Below are positions 56,814 through 64,000 of a DNA stretch of 64,000 bases, piece after piece. The position numbers and the translations under genes were made by a program. This DNA is from VRUE01 sp963807425 (GTDB lineage: Bacteria > Actinomycetota > Thermoleophilia > Solirubrobacterales > 70-9): the NCBI GenBank assembly GCA_963807425.1, contig CAWEBZ010000002.1, positions 62,001-126,000 on the forward strand, in the 5' to 3' direction. The notes under the pieces are model-generated. The model was not told the DNA's origin. It worked only from the letters and a program-made list of their open reading frames with translations, and made no database searches. Numbering within the stretch: the stretch's first letter is position 1; every line of letters begins with the position of its first letter.

Positions 56814-56947
56814 TCCAGGCCTCCCTCCCTCGCGGTTTCGGTCAGGACAACCCTAGCGGCGCTCAGCCGGTGGGCCTCGAAGATCTGGGCGCTGCTCACC
56901 GACCGAGATTGTCACGCCCTCGGACCGCTCATAGATAGGGTGAGCTT

Positions 56948-57382
56948 GTGAGCGAGAAGGACAGCATCGAGGCGCTGACCGAGGCGATCGGGCTCTACAA
57001 CGAAGCCTGGAACGCGCAGGACCTCGATGCGATCGTCGCCATGCACGCGCCCGACATGGTCTTCGCCAACCACACCGCGGGCGAGACAGCGGAGGGCGAG
57101 GAGGTACGCGGTCATATCGCGCGGATCTTCGAGTCGTGGCCCGACATGAGGTTCGAGACCCGACGGCTATACGTGCGCGAGGGTGTGGTCACCCAGGAGT
57201 GGACGGCGACCGCCACGCACACGAAGCCGATGCGCCGAGGCGAGATCGAGGTTCCGCCGAGCGGCGAGACGATCAGCTGGAACGGCGTCGACGTGATCCC
57301 CTTCGAGGAAGGCCTGATCAAGCGCAAGGACGTCTACTCGGACTCGGTCTCGATCCTGCGCCAGGTCGGCCTGCTCGACTGA
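56948..57382 (+). CDS. SnoaL-like (NTF2-fold) protein
   Basis: A 144-aa protein from GTG 56948 (GGTGAG upstream). It starts SIEALTEAIGLYNEAWNAQD and continues DAIVAMHAPDMVFANHTAGE, EEVRGHIARIFESWPDMRFE and TVQEW-like strands, the typical SnoaL polyketide-cyclase-like layout. His in FANHTAG and Asp in MHAPDM are common in the pocket. Substrate unknown; it may be a steroid-isomerase-like or a ligand-binding protein. It converges with another NTF2-fold protein at 57401. Confidence 0.8.
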   Translation: MSEKDSIEALTEAIGLYNEAWNAQDLDAIVAMHAPDMVFANHTAGETAEGEEVRGHIARIFESWPDMRFETRRLYVREGVVTQEWTATATHTKPMRRGEIEVPPSGETISWNGVDVIPFEEGLIKRKDVYSDSVSILRQVGLLD

Positions 57383-57400
57383 GCCGGCCGGTCGACCGGA

Positions 57401-57856
57401 TCAGCCGCGCAACTGTCGCAGGCGACTGCGAGTGAAGGCCGGCCAGGCCCGGGGGCGGCGTGCAACGGTGAGGGCGATTGGGGTCGAATCGAAGTAGGAG
57501 ACCCGCTCGCTGGCGAGGCCGTCCTCGCCGAGCAGGATGCGGTCGACCGCATGCCACGAGATCGGCTTTCCCCCGGCCGTGCCACTGAGGGTGAACTCGA
57601 TCAGAACGCCATCAGGGGTCGCGCCCCAGCGATGGACCTCGCCGGTCAGGTCCGGGATCAGGCCGAGCAGCTCGGCGAAGGCGCCGCGACCCTCGGCCAG
57701 GGTGTGGGTGGTGGGCATCATCGGCGCGATCAGGCGCACCCGGTCGGCGAGCAGCGTGTCGAGGCGCTCAGGCGATGGCGCCATCCAGAACTCGGCGAAA
57801 CGGCGGGCGAAGTCGGCCGCCCGCTCAATCGCCCCCGCTTCGACCCCAGTCGTCAC
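57401..57856 (-). CDS. SnoaL/NTF2-fold protein
   Basis: A 151-aa protein. ERAADFARRFAEFWMAPSPE is the first helix; LAEGRGAFAELLGLIPDLTG and GVLIEFTLSGTAGGKPISWH follow the NTF2 pattern of the nuclear-transport-factor-2/SnoaL superfamily. The C-terminus has an extra RRPRAWPAFTRSRLRQLRG tail. Its ATG overlaps the TetR stop by 4 bases (ATGA), so it is coupled with the TetR gene and probably belongs to the regulated unit. Ligand unknown. Confidence 0.75.
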   Translation of the reverse strand: MTTGVEAGAIERAADFARRFAEFWMAPSPERLDTLLADRVRLIAPMMPTTHTLAEGRGAFAELLGLIPDLTGEVHRWGATPDGVLIEFTLSGTAGGKPISWHAVDRILLGEDGLASERVSYFDSTPIALTVARRPRAWPAFTRSRLRQLRG

Positions 57857-58464
57857 TCCGGCACCTCGGCCAGCAACCGACTGAGCGCGTCGCGCGCATA
57901 CTCAAAGACCTTGCGGTCGCCCGAGAGCCGGTAGCGCGAGTTGGCCCCCATCACGACCGCGTACAGCTCGAAGGCCAGACGGCCTGGCTCCGCCGCCCCG
58001 GCGATCCGCGCCTGGCGCTCGAGCTCGCCGAGCCAGACATCGAGCGCTGCGACGATCGCGTCGCGCACCGGGCCGGGCCGGTCGTCGTACTCGGCCGAGG
58101 TCGCCGCCCAGAAGCAGCCACCCGAGTAGGGACCGCTGCTGAGGTAGGCGAGGTAGCTGTCCCCCATCGCCCGCAGGCGAGGGGCGCCGTCAGCCGCCCC
58201 CAGCGCAGGGTCGATCACTGCGACGCGGAAACGCTGGGCCGCTGCGGCGATCGTCGCCAGTTGCAGCTCCCGCTTGGAGCCGAAGTGGGCAAAGAGGCCG
58301 CTCTTGCTCATCTCGAGCTCGGCGGCCAGGCGACCGATCGTCAATCCCTCCAGCCCCTCAGCAGAGGCGAGATCGACGGCGCGGTCGAGGATCGCGGCCC
58401 GAGTCGCCTCACCCTTCGACCTGTCGGACCGTTTGGTGCCGTGCGTCTCGGTGACAACGCTCAC
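57853..58464 (-). CDS. TetR-family transcriptional regulator
   Basis: A 203-aa repressor. GTG 58464 is chosen because it places about 15 residues before the HTH; farther upstream frame passes through the operator. The HTH (about 20-65) reads EATRAAILDRAVDLASAEGL, EGLTIGRLAAELEMSKSGLF and AHFGSKRELQLATI. The C-terminal ligand domain (70-203) is helical with YSGGCFWAATSAEYDDRPGP, which occurs in the TetR_C-16/33-like group. It faces the cupin gene at 58563, with a 16-bp palindrome between, so it should repress itself and the cupin. Confidence 0.9.
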   Translation of the reverse strand: MSVVTETHGTKRSDRSKGEATRAAILDRAVDLASAEGLEGLTIGRLAAELEMSKSGLFAHFGSKRELQLATIAAAAQRFRVAVIDPALGAADGAPRLRAMGDSYLAYLSSGPYSGGCFWAATSAEYDDRPGPVRDAIVAALDVWLGELERQARIAGAAEPGRLAFELYAVVMGANSRYRLSGDRKVFEYARDALSRLLAEVPE

Positions 58465-58484
58465 GACGACCACGTTACAGAAAA

Positions 58485-58500
58485 GCACGAACGTTCGTGC
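58485..58500. promoter_or_regulatory. TetR operator palindrome
   Basis: GCACGAACGTTCGTGC, a perfect 16-bp palindrome, lies between the divergent TetR (start 58464) and cupin (start 58563) genes. It matches the size and form of TetR-family operators with the ACGAACGTTCGT core and has A-rich flanks. Binding would block both promoters. Confidence 0.8.
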
Positions 58501-58562
58501 AAATAGGTTAGGCTCCGCCGCCTCGGACCCAAACGGCGGTCCACACACTTCAAGGAGGAGCC

Positions 58563-58955
58563 ATGCCAGGACACGCGGTGAAGAAGATCGACGAGATGGA
58601 GGCGGTGTACCTGGGGGCCTTCAAGCGTGCCCGGGCGGAGCTGGGCGTCGAGTCCTTCGGCCTCCAGGTCATCGACATGCCGCCGGACTTCGAGAACTAC
58701 CCTGAGCACGACCACGAGCAGGACGGACAGGAGGAGGTCTACGTCACCCTGCGCGGCGGCGGCGAGCTGGAGATCGAGGGCGAGCGCTTTCCTCTAGACG
58801 CTGACCACATGGCCCGGGTCGGCTCTGGCGTCAAGCGCAAGGTATGGCCGGGCTCGGAGGGAATCCGCCTGCTGATCGTCGGTGGCGTCCCCGGCCAGGC
58901 ATACGAGGCCGCCCCCAACTCCAAGCTCGGCGAACCCGACCCGATGGCGAGCTAG
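58563..58955 (+). CDS. small cupin protein
   Basis: A 130-aa single-domain cupin from ATG 58563 with AAGGAGGAG before it. Motif 1 is NYPEHDHEQDGQEEVYVTLRG (metal ligands His, His, Glu are in place) and motif 2 begins MARVGSGVKRKVWPGSEG, with a less clear His. No signal peptide. Enzymatic role unknown; many such cupins are small-molecule dioxygenases or sensors. It is likely controlled by the divergent TetR via the palindrome at 58485. Confidence 0.85.
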   Translation: MPGHAVKKIDEMEAVYLGAFKRARAELGVESFGLQVIDMPPDFENYPEHDHEQDGQEEVYVTLRGGGELEIEGERFPLDADHMARVGSGVKRKVWPGSEGIRLLIVGGVPGQAYEAAPNSKLGEPDPMAS

Positions 58956-59162
58956 CGGCTCTCCTGCTTCGACCCGTCCTCGACTGCATCCCGGTCACTC
59001 GGCTCGTGACCGGGGCAGCTGAGGACGGGAATCCTCGGGTAGCGCGGATAGCGCGGGGTCCGTCCGCGAACGCTGGCAGAGCGAGAAGACCGAGCCACGC
59101 GTGTTCGGAATCAGCCGCTGGTGCCGGCAGCTGTCGCAGAGACCGTTGGCGGGACGATTCAA
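58952..59162 (-). CDS. small four-cysteine (zinc-ribbon-like) protein, frame broken by one base
   Basis: A short protein not seen as one frame. TTG 59162 starts MNRPANGLCDSCRHQRLIPN, with TRGSVFSLCQRSRTDP next. Removing one base from the GGGG run at 59055-59058 joins DPRYPRYPRIPVLSCPGHEP in the next frame, ending at the TAG at 58952-58954. The result is about 69 aa with CxxC, then two more Cys, which suggests a zinc site. The layout CxxCxHQ...RGSxFSLC...YPRxPVxxCPG is one I recall from small actinobacterial proteins of unknown function. It overlaps the ends of both neighbouring cupin genes. Confidence 0.6.
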
Positions 59163-59668
59163 GGCGCGGCCGGGTAGCCACGCGCCCGGCCGACCGCGGC
59201 GAGGCCGGCGAAAACGGGGCGTAGCACCCAGTCCGGACCGGCGAGGCGAAAGACATCGCGGTACTCGCTGAGCATCACCCCAAAGGCGAGCGGGCCCGGC
59301 ATGCCATTGCGTCCGACTTTGCCCTGCCGGTGCAGGGCGTCGATCGCGCGAAACCACTGCTCGGTCCGTCCCGCGGGAGCGGTGCGCCAGCGCACCCGGG
59401 CCGGCTCCGTGCCCGGGTTCCACATCTGGTGAACGCTGCCCCGAGGGATATCGATCTGCTCGCCCTGCTCCAGGGCACGCTCGCTGCCGTCGACACGGAC
59501 CTGGATCGCTCCCGAGATCACCTCGAAGTGCTCGTCCTGGCTCGGGTGGAAGTGCTTCGGTGGCGCCGATCCCCCTGGCCCGTAGGTAGCCTCGACCTCG
59601 AGCGCCTCCGGACCCGAGGAGCGAACCTCGAGCGACTCCGAAGGGGTCAGCTTGAGAACGTCGGACAT
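59159..59668 (-). CDS. cupin-domain protein
   Basis: A 169-aa cupin. The metal-binding motif 1 is PPKHFHPSQDEHFEVISGAI (His, His, Glu) and motif 2 is IDIPRGSVHQMWNPG (His). The fold resembles quercetin dioxygenase-like and other small dioxygenase cupins. The C-terminal 60 residues (GPLAFGVMLSEYRDVFRLAG) form an extra helical segment. Its stop overlaps the start of the small four-cysteine gene. No signal peptide. Substrate unknown. Confidence 0.82.
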   Translation of the reverse strand: MSDVLKLTPSESLEVRSSGPEALEVEATYGPGGSAPPKHFHPSQDEHFEVISGAIQVRVDGSERALEQGEQIDIPRGSVHQMWNPGTEPARVRWRTAPAGRTEQWFRAIDALHRQGKVGRNGMPGPLAFGVMLSEYRDVFRLAGPDWVLRPVFAGLAAVGRARGYPAAP

Positions 59669-59680
59669 CGCCCAGCCACG

Positions 59681-60139
59681 TTAGCGCTCGGTGCGTCGCC
59701 TGGTGGCAGCGAGGATTCGGCGAACCGCCAGAACGTGGCCTCTGGTGCCGATCACGAGTGCCCTGTAGACGCCCCCGCTGAGACCAGGGAACTCGGCCCG
59801 GGTCTCCGCCCGCAGCCGGGTTCGTCCGGCACCGAGGTCATCGAGACGAAAGATCAGCGCATATCTGGAGAAGCGATGGCTGCCTAGGAGAGCGAGTTCG
59901 TCAGGGACTCGTGCCACCTCGACGTGGAAGCCGGTGAACGCCGAGCCATTGGCCAGCGGCCGAGGGCCACTGGGTAGCACGTCGGCACAGCCGATCAGGC
60001 GCGCGAAGTGCGGCGCCAGGCCAGCCGACATCGCTCTCTCCACGACCCGGCCGAGCGCACCCCATACAGCCTCAGGCCCAGCCGCGATCTCGATCGAGTG
60101 CTCGTCGACGTGCGATAGCTGCTGGCTGGCGCTGCCCAC
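59681..60139 (-). CDS. SRPBCC (START-like) protein
   Basis: A 152-aa protein from GTG 60139. VDEHSIEIAAGPEAVWGALG is the typical N-terminus of the SRPBCC superfamily, with FHVEVARVPDELALLGSHRF and LRAETRAEFPGLSGGVYRALV as later strand and helix elements. It would hold a hydrophobic ligand in the deep cavity of the fold. It lies 12 bases upstream of the cupin gene on the same strand and is probably cotranscribed with it. Ligand not predictable. Confidence 0.8.
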   Translation of the reverse strand: MGSASQQLSHVDEHSIEIAAGPEAVWGALGRVVERAMSAGLAPHFARLIGCADVLPSGPRPLANGSAFTGFHVEVARVPDELALLGSHRFSRYALIFRLDDLGAGRTRLRAETRAEFPGLSGGVYRALVIGTRGHVLAVRRILAATRRRTER

Positions 60140-60215
60140 GGCCCGATCCTATGGATCGCGGAATTTGCGCGGGTCCGCTATCGGATGCCGCCTTACCTAC
60201 GGCTAGCTTTGAGCG

Positions 60216-62375
60216 GTGACCGAAGCCGCGACACTGTTCGAGACCGATGAGATGGCCTACTCAGGCACGATCGAGGTGCTCGGCGTCATCTTCCGCGCCG
60301 AGGACGACGGATATGCCGTGCTCGAGGTGCAGGACTCGGACTCGGGTGAGGGATTCGCGCTGATCGGCCCCGTCGCCCATCTGGGCGCCGGCGACCGGGC
60401 CGAGGTGAGCGGCGACTGGCAGACGCACTCGCGCTATGGACGGCAGCTGCGAGCACAGGGCGCCGTCCCGATCGACCCCGCCGACCGCGCCGGCCAGATC
60501 GCCTACCTGACGACGTTGCGCCACATCGGGCCCTCGCGTGCCGAACGCCTTCGCGACGAGCATGGCGAGACCGTGCTGCAGGCGATCGCCGCCGATCCCG
60601 AGGGGGTCTTCTCCAGCCTGCGCGGGGTCAGCGCCAGGCAGGCCACCGCCGCGGCCGAATCCTGGCACGCCTCGCGTGCCGTGCGCGACCTCCATGTCCA
60701 GCTCGCACCGCACGGGCTCGCGCACCTGGCGGCGCCGATCCATGCCCGCTACGGCGAGAAGTCGATGGCGATCCTCCACGAGAGCCCCTACCGCCTGACC
60801 GAGGTGGACGGCGTCGGCTTCGCCCGTGCCGACAAGATCGCGATCGCGGCCGGAGTGCCACCGGAGTCCGACAGCCGCGCCCAGGCGGCGGGGGTCTTCG
60901 CTCTCGCCGAGGCCGAGCAGCAAGGTCACACCAACCTTCCCGTCGCCGAGCTGACCGGGCGCGCGGCAAAGCTGCTCGGGCTCGACCCCGACCCAGACGT
61001 TCTTGTCCGCGCCCGCGGCCTGCTCCTCGACGAAGGCCGGGCCTATCGCGATTTGACCCACGCCAGCGAGCTGGCCGTGGCGAAGACGCTCGCCGCTCGC
61101 GCCGCCGCCCCCCCACATCTCGAGCACGATCCGGGCGAATCGCCACCGCAGGACGGGGACGACACCCGCCTCACCGACGAGCAGTGGGCGGCGGTGCGAG
61201 GCGCCTTCGCCTCGCGGATCTCGGTGCTGACCGGGGGGCCCGGCGTCGGCAAGACCGCCTGCACCAGGGCGATCGTCGCCGAGGGAGAAGCGGCGCAGGC
61301 GCGAATCGCCCTCTGCGCGCCGACCGGCCGCGCCGCCCGCCGGCTCGAGGAGGCGACCGGCCACGAGGCGCAAACGATCCACCGGCTGCTCGAGTGGTCA
61401 CCCGGCCGCGAGCCAGGCTTCAAGCCCGGTCATCCCCTCCCCGCCGACCTCGTCGTCGTCGACGAGTCCTCGATGCTGAACCTGCGGCTGATCGAGATCC
61501 TGCTCGGAGGGCTCGCCGAGTCCACCCATGTCGTCTTCGTCGGCGACGCCGACCAGCTGCCGCCGATTGGGGCAGGCAAGCCATTCGAGGACCTGATCGC
61601 CTCGGGAATCGTGCCGGTCGTCCGCCTTACCCAGATCTTCCGCCAAGCGGCCCGCTCGATGATCACCACCGCGGCCCACGAGATCAACCAGGGGCGGCCG
61701 CCGCACCTCGAGCCAGAAGGAGAGCAGGAGCGTGACTTCTTCTTCATCGACCGTGCCAACCCGGCCCGGGCGCTCGAGACCGTGGTCGAGGTCGTCGCCG
61801 AGCGAGCCCCGAAGAGCTTCGACTGCGACCCGATCCGCGACGTGCAGGTGCTGGCGCCGATGTACCGCGGGGCGGTAGGGATCGATGCACTCAACGAGAG
61901 CCTGCAAACGCGGCTCAACCCCAATGGCAAGGCCGCCGTCAACGAACGCTTCCGGGTCGGCGATCGCCTGATCCAGACCCGCAACTCCCACGAGCTGGGG
62001 CTGATGAACGGCTCGATCATCTTCCTCCGTTCCGACGACCCCGAGGAGGAAGAGATCGCCGTCGACACCGATGACGGCGGCTCGCTGACGATCCCCTATG
62101 AAGAGACGGCGACGCTGCGCCTCGCTTACGCGATCTCGGTTCACAAGGCGCAGGGATGCGAGGTGCCGGTGGTGGTCGCGGTCTGCCACCGCTCCCACGC
62201 GAGGATGCTGACCCGCCCCCTGCTCTACACCGCGATCACCCGCGCTCGCAGCAGTTGCGTCCTGGTCGGCGATCCCGGCGCGCTGACGATGGCGGTTCGG
62301 CGCGACGACGGTGGTGGGCGCCATTCGGGGCTGGCCGAGCGGCTGCGCGGGCAAAGAGACGCTGGGCAGGCCTAG
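60216..62375 (+). CDS. recD2: RecD2-type ATP-dependent DNA helicase
   Basis: A 719-aa SF1B helicase (5'-3') involved in DNA repair, without RecBC nearby. The N-terminal domain (about 15-95) has the OB-like strand VLGVIFRAEDDGYAVLEVQD. HhH repeats span about 100-230. Walker A is GGPGVGKT (Lys346); Walker B region VVVDESSMLNLRLIEILLGG; motif III GDADQLPPIGAGKPFEDL; further motifs include RLTQIFRQAARS and AISVHKAQGCEVPVVVAV with TAITRARSSCVLVG. GTG 60216. It faces the SRPBCC gene with 76 bases between. Confidence 0.93.
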   Translation: MTEAATLFETDEMAYSGTIEVLGVIFRAEDDGYAVLEVQDSDSGEGFALIGPVAHLGAGDRAEVSGDWQTHSRYGRQLRAQGAVPIDPADRAGQIAYLTTLRHIGPSRAERLRDEHGETVLQAIAADPEGVFSSLRGVSARQATAAAESWHASRAVRDLHVQLAPHGLAHLAAPIHARYGEKSMAILHESPYRLTEVDGVGFARADKIAIAAGVPPESDSRAQAAGVFALAEAEQQGHTNLPVAELTGRAAKLLGLDPDPDVLVRARGLLLDEGRAYRDLTHASELAVAKTLAARAAAPPHLEHDPGESPPQDGDDTRLTDEQWAAVRGAFASRISVLTGGPGVGKTACTRAIVAEGEAAQARIALCAPTGRAARRLEEATGHEAQTIHRLLEWSPGREPGFKPGHPLPADLVVVDESSMLNLRLIEILLGGLAESTHVVFVGDADQLPPIGAGKPFEDLIASGIVPVVRLTQIFRQAARSMITTAAHEINQGRPPHLEPEGEQERDFFFIDRANPARALETVVEVVAERAPKSFDCDPIRDVQVLAPMYRGAVGIDALNESLQTRLNPNGKAAVNERFRVGDRLIQTRNSHELGLMNGSIIFLRSDDPEEEEIAVDTDDGGSLTIPYEETATLRLAYAISVHKAQGCEVPVVVAVCHRSHARMLTRPLLYTAITRARSSCVLVGDPGALTMAVRRDDGGGRHSGLAERLRGQRDAGQA

Positions 62376-64000
62376 CCGATCCGCTTCACCTGGAAGCGGA
62401 AGACGGCCGGTGAGCGATCGACGTTGCCGGCCGCGTCCCGGGCTTTCACCCGGACGACGTGCTTGCCGAGGCTGAAGCGCCGAGCGAACTGTTTCCCGCA
62501 AAAGCGCAGGAACCCACTATCCACTTTGCAGATGAAGGTCACACCGCTCTCGTTGGAGCCGAAGCGAAAAGCCGCTCGCGCGCGCCGGTGGCGAGTCCTG
62601 ATCGTCTTTGGCGGGTGCTTGCGGAAGAAGGTGCGAGGGGGCCTGGCATCGATCTCGAAGCTCACGGTCTCGCTCGTCCCAGCACGGCCGGCGGCGTCAA
62701 CTCCACTGACAGCGATGCCATGGACACCTTCGGCCAGAGGCACCGCCGGCACGAAGGGCGAGCTGCACGGCTGCGGCCCGCCACCGTCGATTGAGCAGGA
62801 GAAGGAGACCGGGCGGTTTGCGGTGAAGCCGATGCTGGGACGCGTGTTGTTGCTCAGCGCCTCCGGCCGTTCTGTGATCGAGATCGTCGGTGGCAGGGCG
62901 ACACTGCTCACGGCGCCATAGGCATTGACCATCCCGGCGCCGACGGCGTTGGGCCCGAAGGCGCCGACCGGAGTCGCCGTCGCGGCGAGGGCCGTTCGCA
63001 TCTGGCTGAAAGACAGGGAAGGGTTCGCCTGTCGCATCAGCGCCGCCACGGCGGCGGCATGGGGCGCGGCAGCGGAGGTGCCGAAGAAGCGCCATAGCCC
63101 CGCCTGGAAGGAACCGAAGAAGGTGTTGGCCGCACCATCCGTCGCGACCAGATCGGGCTTGGAGATCTCTTCCGCGGGACTCAGCTCAGCGGCCGGGAGT
63201 TTGCCGCCCACCGGTCCGAAGTAGTGGGTGAGGGGACCTCGCGAGGAGAAGGCCTCGGGTTTCGAGCTGTCGTTGAACCGCACCGCACCGACACCAACCG
63301 CCGCCGCAGCGCCGCCGTGGCCGAAGATGGTTGGCCCGACCAGATCGCCGCCAGCGGATTCCGGGTACTCGGTGGAGCTCACCCCGCCGCCATTCTCGAT
63401 CAGGGCAAATTTGAGCCTGGGATCTTCTTCGCCCGCAAAGCGATTGAGCACAAGCTGGACTTCCTGGTCAGAGCCGGTGTCGTTTTCCCACTGAAGGACC
63501 TCGAGCGGCCGCTGGGTATTCAGGTTGTCGTCGCCGGCGGCAACCAGGTCGAATTCCCCTTCTCCGACTTCGACTTCAAGCGGGTCCCCATTCGAGTCGA
63601 GCAGGAACGCGTCGAGATCCGTTTTCACTCCCAACCAGGGCTCCGCCCATTGAAGGTCCACGAGCAGCGTTTCGCCCGCTTCCACAGTGATCCCGAAGGT
63701 GTCGTCGGTTTCCCCTTCATCCGGATCGAAGTCCATGCATTGTTCGGCTTTCAGTTCGGCAATCGCTTCGAGCGGGGCTGGGCAGCTTTCGGAGTCACGG
63801 AATTCCGGCGCTTCCCAGGAAGCGATGTCGCGACCTTCTTCATCGATCAGGTTGTTGTTGCCGACAGCGGAGAAGTAGGCGGCGCCGGCAGCAGTGACTT
63901 CATTGACCGCAACGGCAACCGGGCCGTCCTGGAAGAAGGGCTCTTCGAGGTAGAAAACGTCGTCGGCGATCACATCCGCCCCCAGCAGCTGCAGCGCCCT
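62372..64000 (-). CDS. subtilisin-like serine peptidase (S8) with C-terminal Ig-like domains, N-terminus outside window
   Basis: The last 542 residues are present and the frame is open to the right edge. The oxyanion-hole Asn is in YFSAVGNNN and the catalytic Ser in FFGTSAAAPHAAAVAALM. The Asp and His of the triad would lie upstream, beyond the window. An insert of about 140 residues with acidic repeats (LLVDLQWAEPWLGVKTDLDA) precedes the Ser motif, like a PPC-type domain. The C-terminal part (about 350-542) has two Ig-like domains with FSCSIDGGGPQPC and FICKVDSGFLRFC, each with two Cys, typical of actinobacterial cell-surface proteins. Exported protease. Overlaps the recD2 end by 4 bases. 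Confidence 0.88.
   Translation of the reverse strand, partial: RALQLLGADVIADDVFYLEEPFFQDGPVAVAVNEVTAAGAAYFSAVGNNNLIDEEGRDIASWEAPEFRDSESCPAPLEAIAELKAEQCMDFDPDEGETDDTFGITVEAGETLLVDLQWAEPWLGVKTDLDAFLLDSNGDPLEVEVGEGEFDLVAAGDDNLNTQRPLEVLQWENDTGSDQEVQLVLNRFAGEEDPRLKFALIENGGGVSSTEYPESAGGDLVGPTIFGHGGAAAAVGVGAVRFNDSSKPEAFSSRGPLTHYFGPVGGKLPAAELSPAEEISKPDLVATDGAANTFFGSFQAGLWRFFGTSAAAPHAAAVAALMRQANPSLSFSQMRTALAATATPVGAFGPNAVGAGMVNAYGAVSSVALPPTISITERPEALSNNTRPSIGFTANRPVSFSCSIDGGGPQPCSSPFVPAVPLAEGVHGIAVSGVDAAGRAGTSETVSFEIDARPPRTFFRKHPPKTIRTRHRRARAAFRFGSNESGVTFICKVDSGFLRFCGKQFARRFSLGKHVVRVKARDAAGNVDRSPAVFRFQVKRIG

Overview
The window is a high-GC, gene-dense actinobacterial chromosome segment. CarD, DisA, GreA, ClpC, type III pantothenate kinase, a type III glutamine synthetase, an F420-type (LLM) oxidoreductase and many GTG/TTG starts fit a member of Thermoleophilia (Solirubrobacterales-like). 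That taxonomic call is inference; no rRNA is present. No stretch longer than about 240 bases lacks a gene, and I see no prophage, IS element, CRISPR array or integrase.

Layout. 0-1.7 kb: partial VOC protein, SHOCT-type membrane protein, tRNA-Thr(UGU). 1.7-29.7 kb: an almost wholly minus-strand housekeeping block. Read in the direction of transcription it runs tilS-hpt-ftsH-folP-folB-folK-coaX-dusB-greA-lysS-clpC-disA-carD-ispD-ispF-cysS-rlmB-sigH, the same order (with gaps) as the tilS-to-sigH region of Bacillus subtilis. Accessory genes punctuate it: a GST-like protein, a hotdog-like protein, an aldo/keto reductase, an MFS exporter, DUF389 with a 48-aa partner, a PHP phosphatase, an acyl-CoA ligase and a coiled-coil protein. 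29.7-33 kb: a MerR-HTH/adenylate-cyclase fusion, then glnB and amt (nitrogen). 33-36.7 kb: an iron-uptake pair (lipoprotein plus FTR1 permease) behind tandem DtxR-like boxes. 36.7-46.5 kb: nucleoside phosphorylase-like protein, a three-domain cell-wall hydrolase, HAD phosphatase, sirtuin, secreted protein, VOC protein, a beta-oxidation fusion enzyme and an NlpC/P60 protein. 46.5-64 kb: type III glutamine synthetase, FAD oxidoreductase, phosphoesterase, P450, RlmN, a frame-broken amine oxidase, YdeI-like, LLM oxidoreductase, two SnoaL-like proteins, TetR with a clear operator, two cupins, a small four-cysteine protein, SRPBCC, RecD2 helicase and a partial subtilisin.

How genes work together: IspD and IspF belong to the MEP isoprenoid pathway; FolB, FolK and FolP make folate; Hpt and TilS serve purine salvage and tRNA-Ile modification; ClpC and FtsH are AAA+ proteolysis machines; DisA makes c-di-AMP; GlnB, Amt and GSIII handle ammonium.

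The most unusual non-coding content is a set of hairpin-forming intergenic elements. One family has a conserved loop and completely different but self-complementary arms (14.9 and 30.9 kb). A second is an exactly 50-bp repeat (9.7 and 24.1 kb). Single long hairpins lie at 2.7 kb, 26.1 kb and inside cysS. Several genes at 15-20 kb and 54-59 kb carry single-base frame disruptions that look like sequence errors rather than biology, since the affected genes include clpC and lysS.
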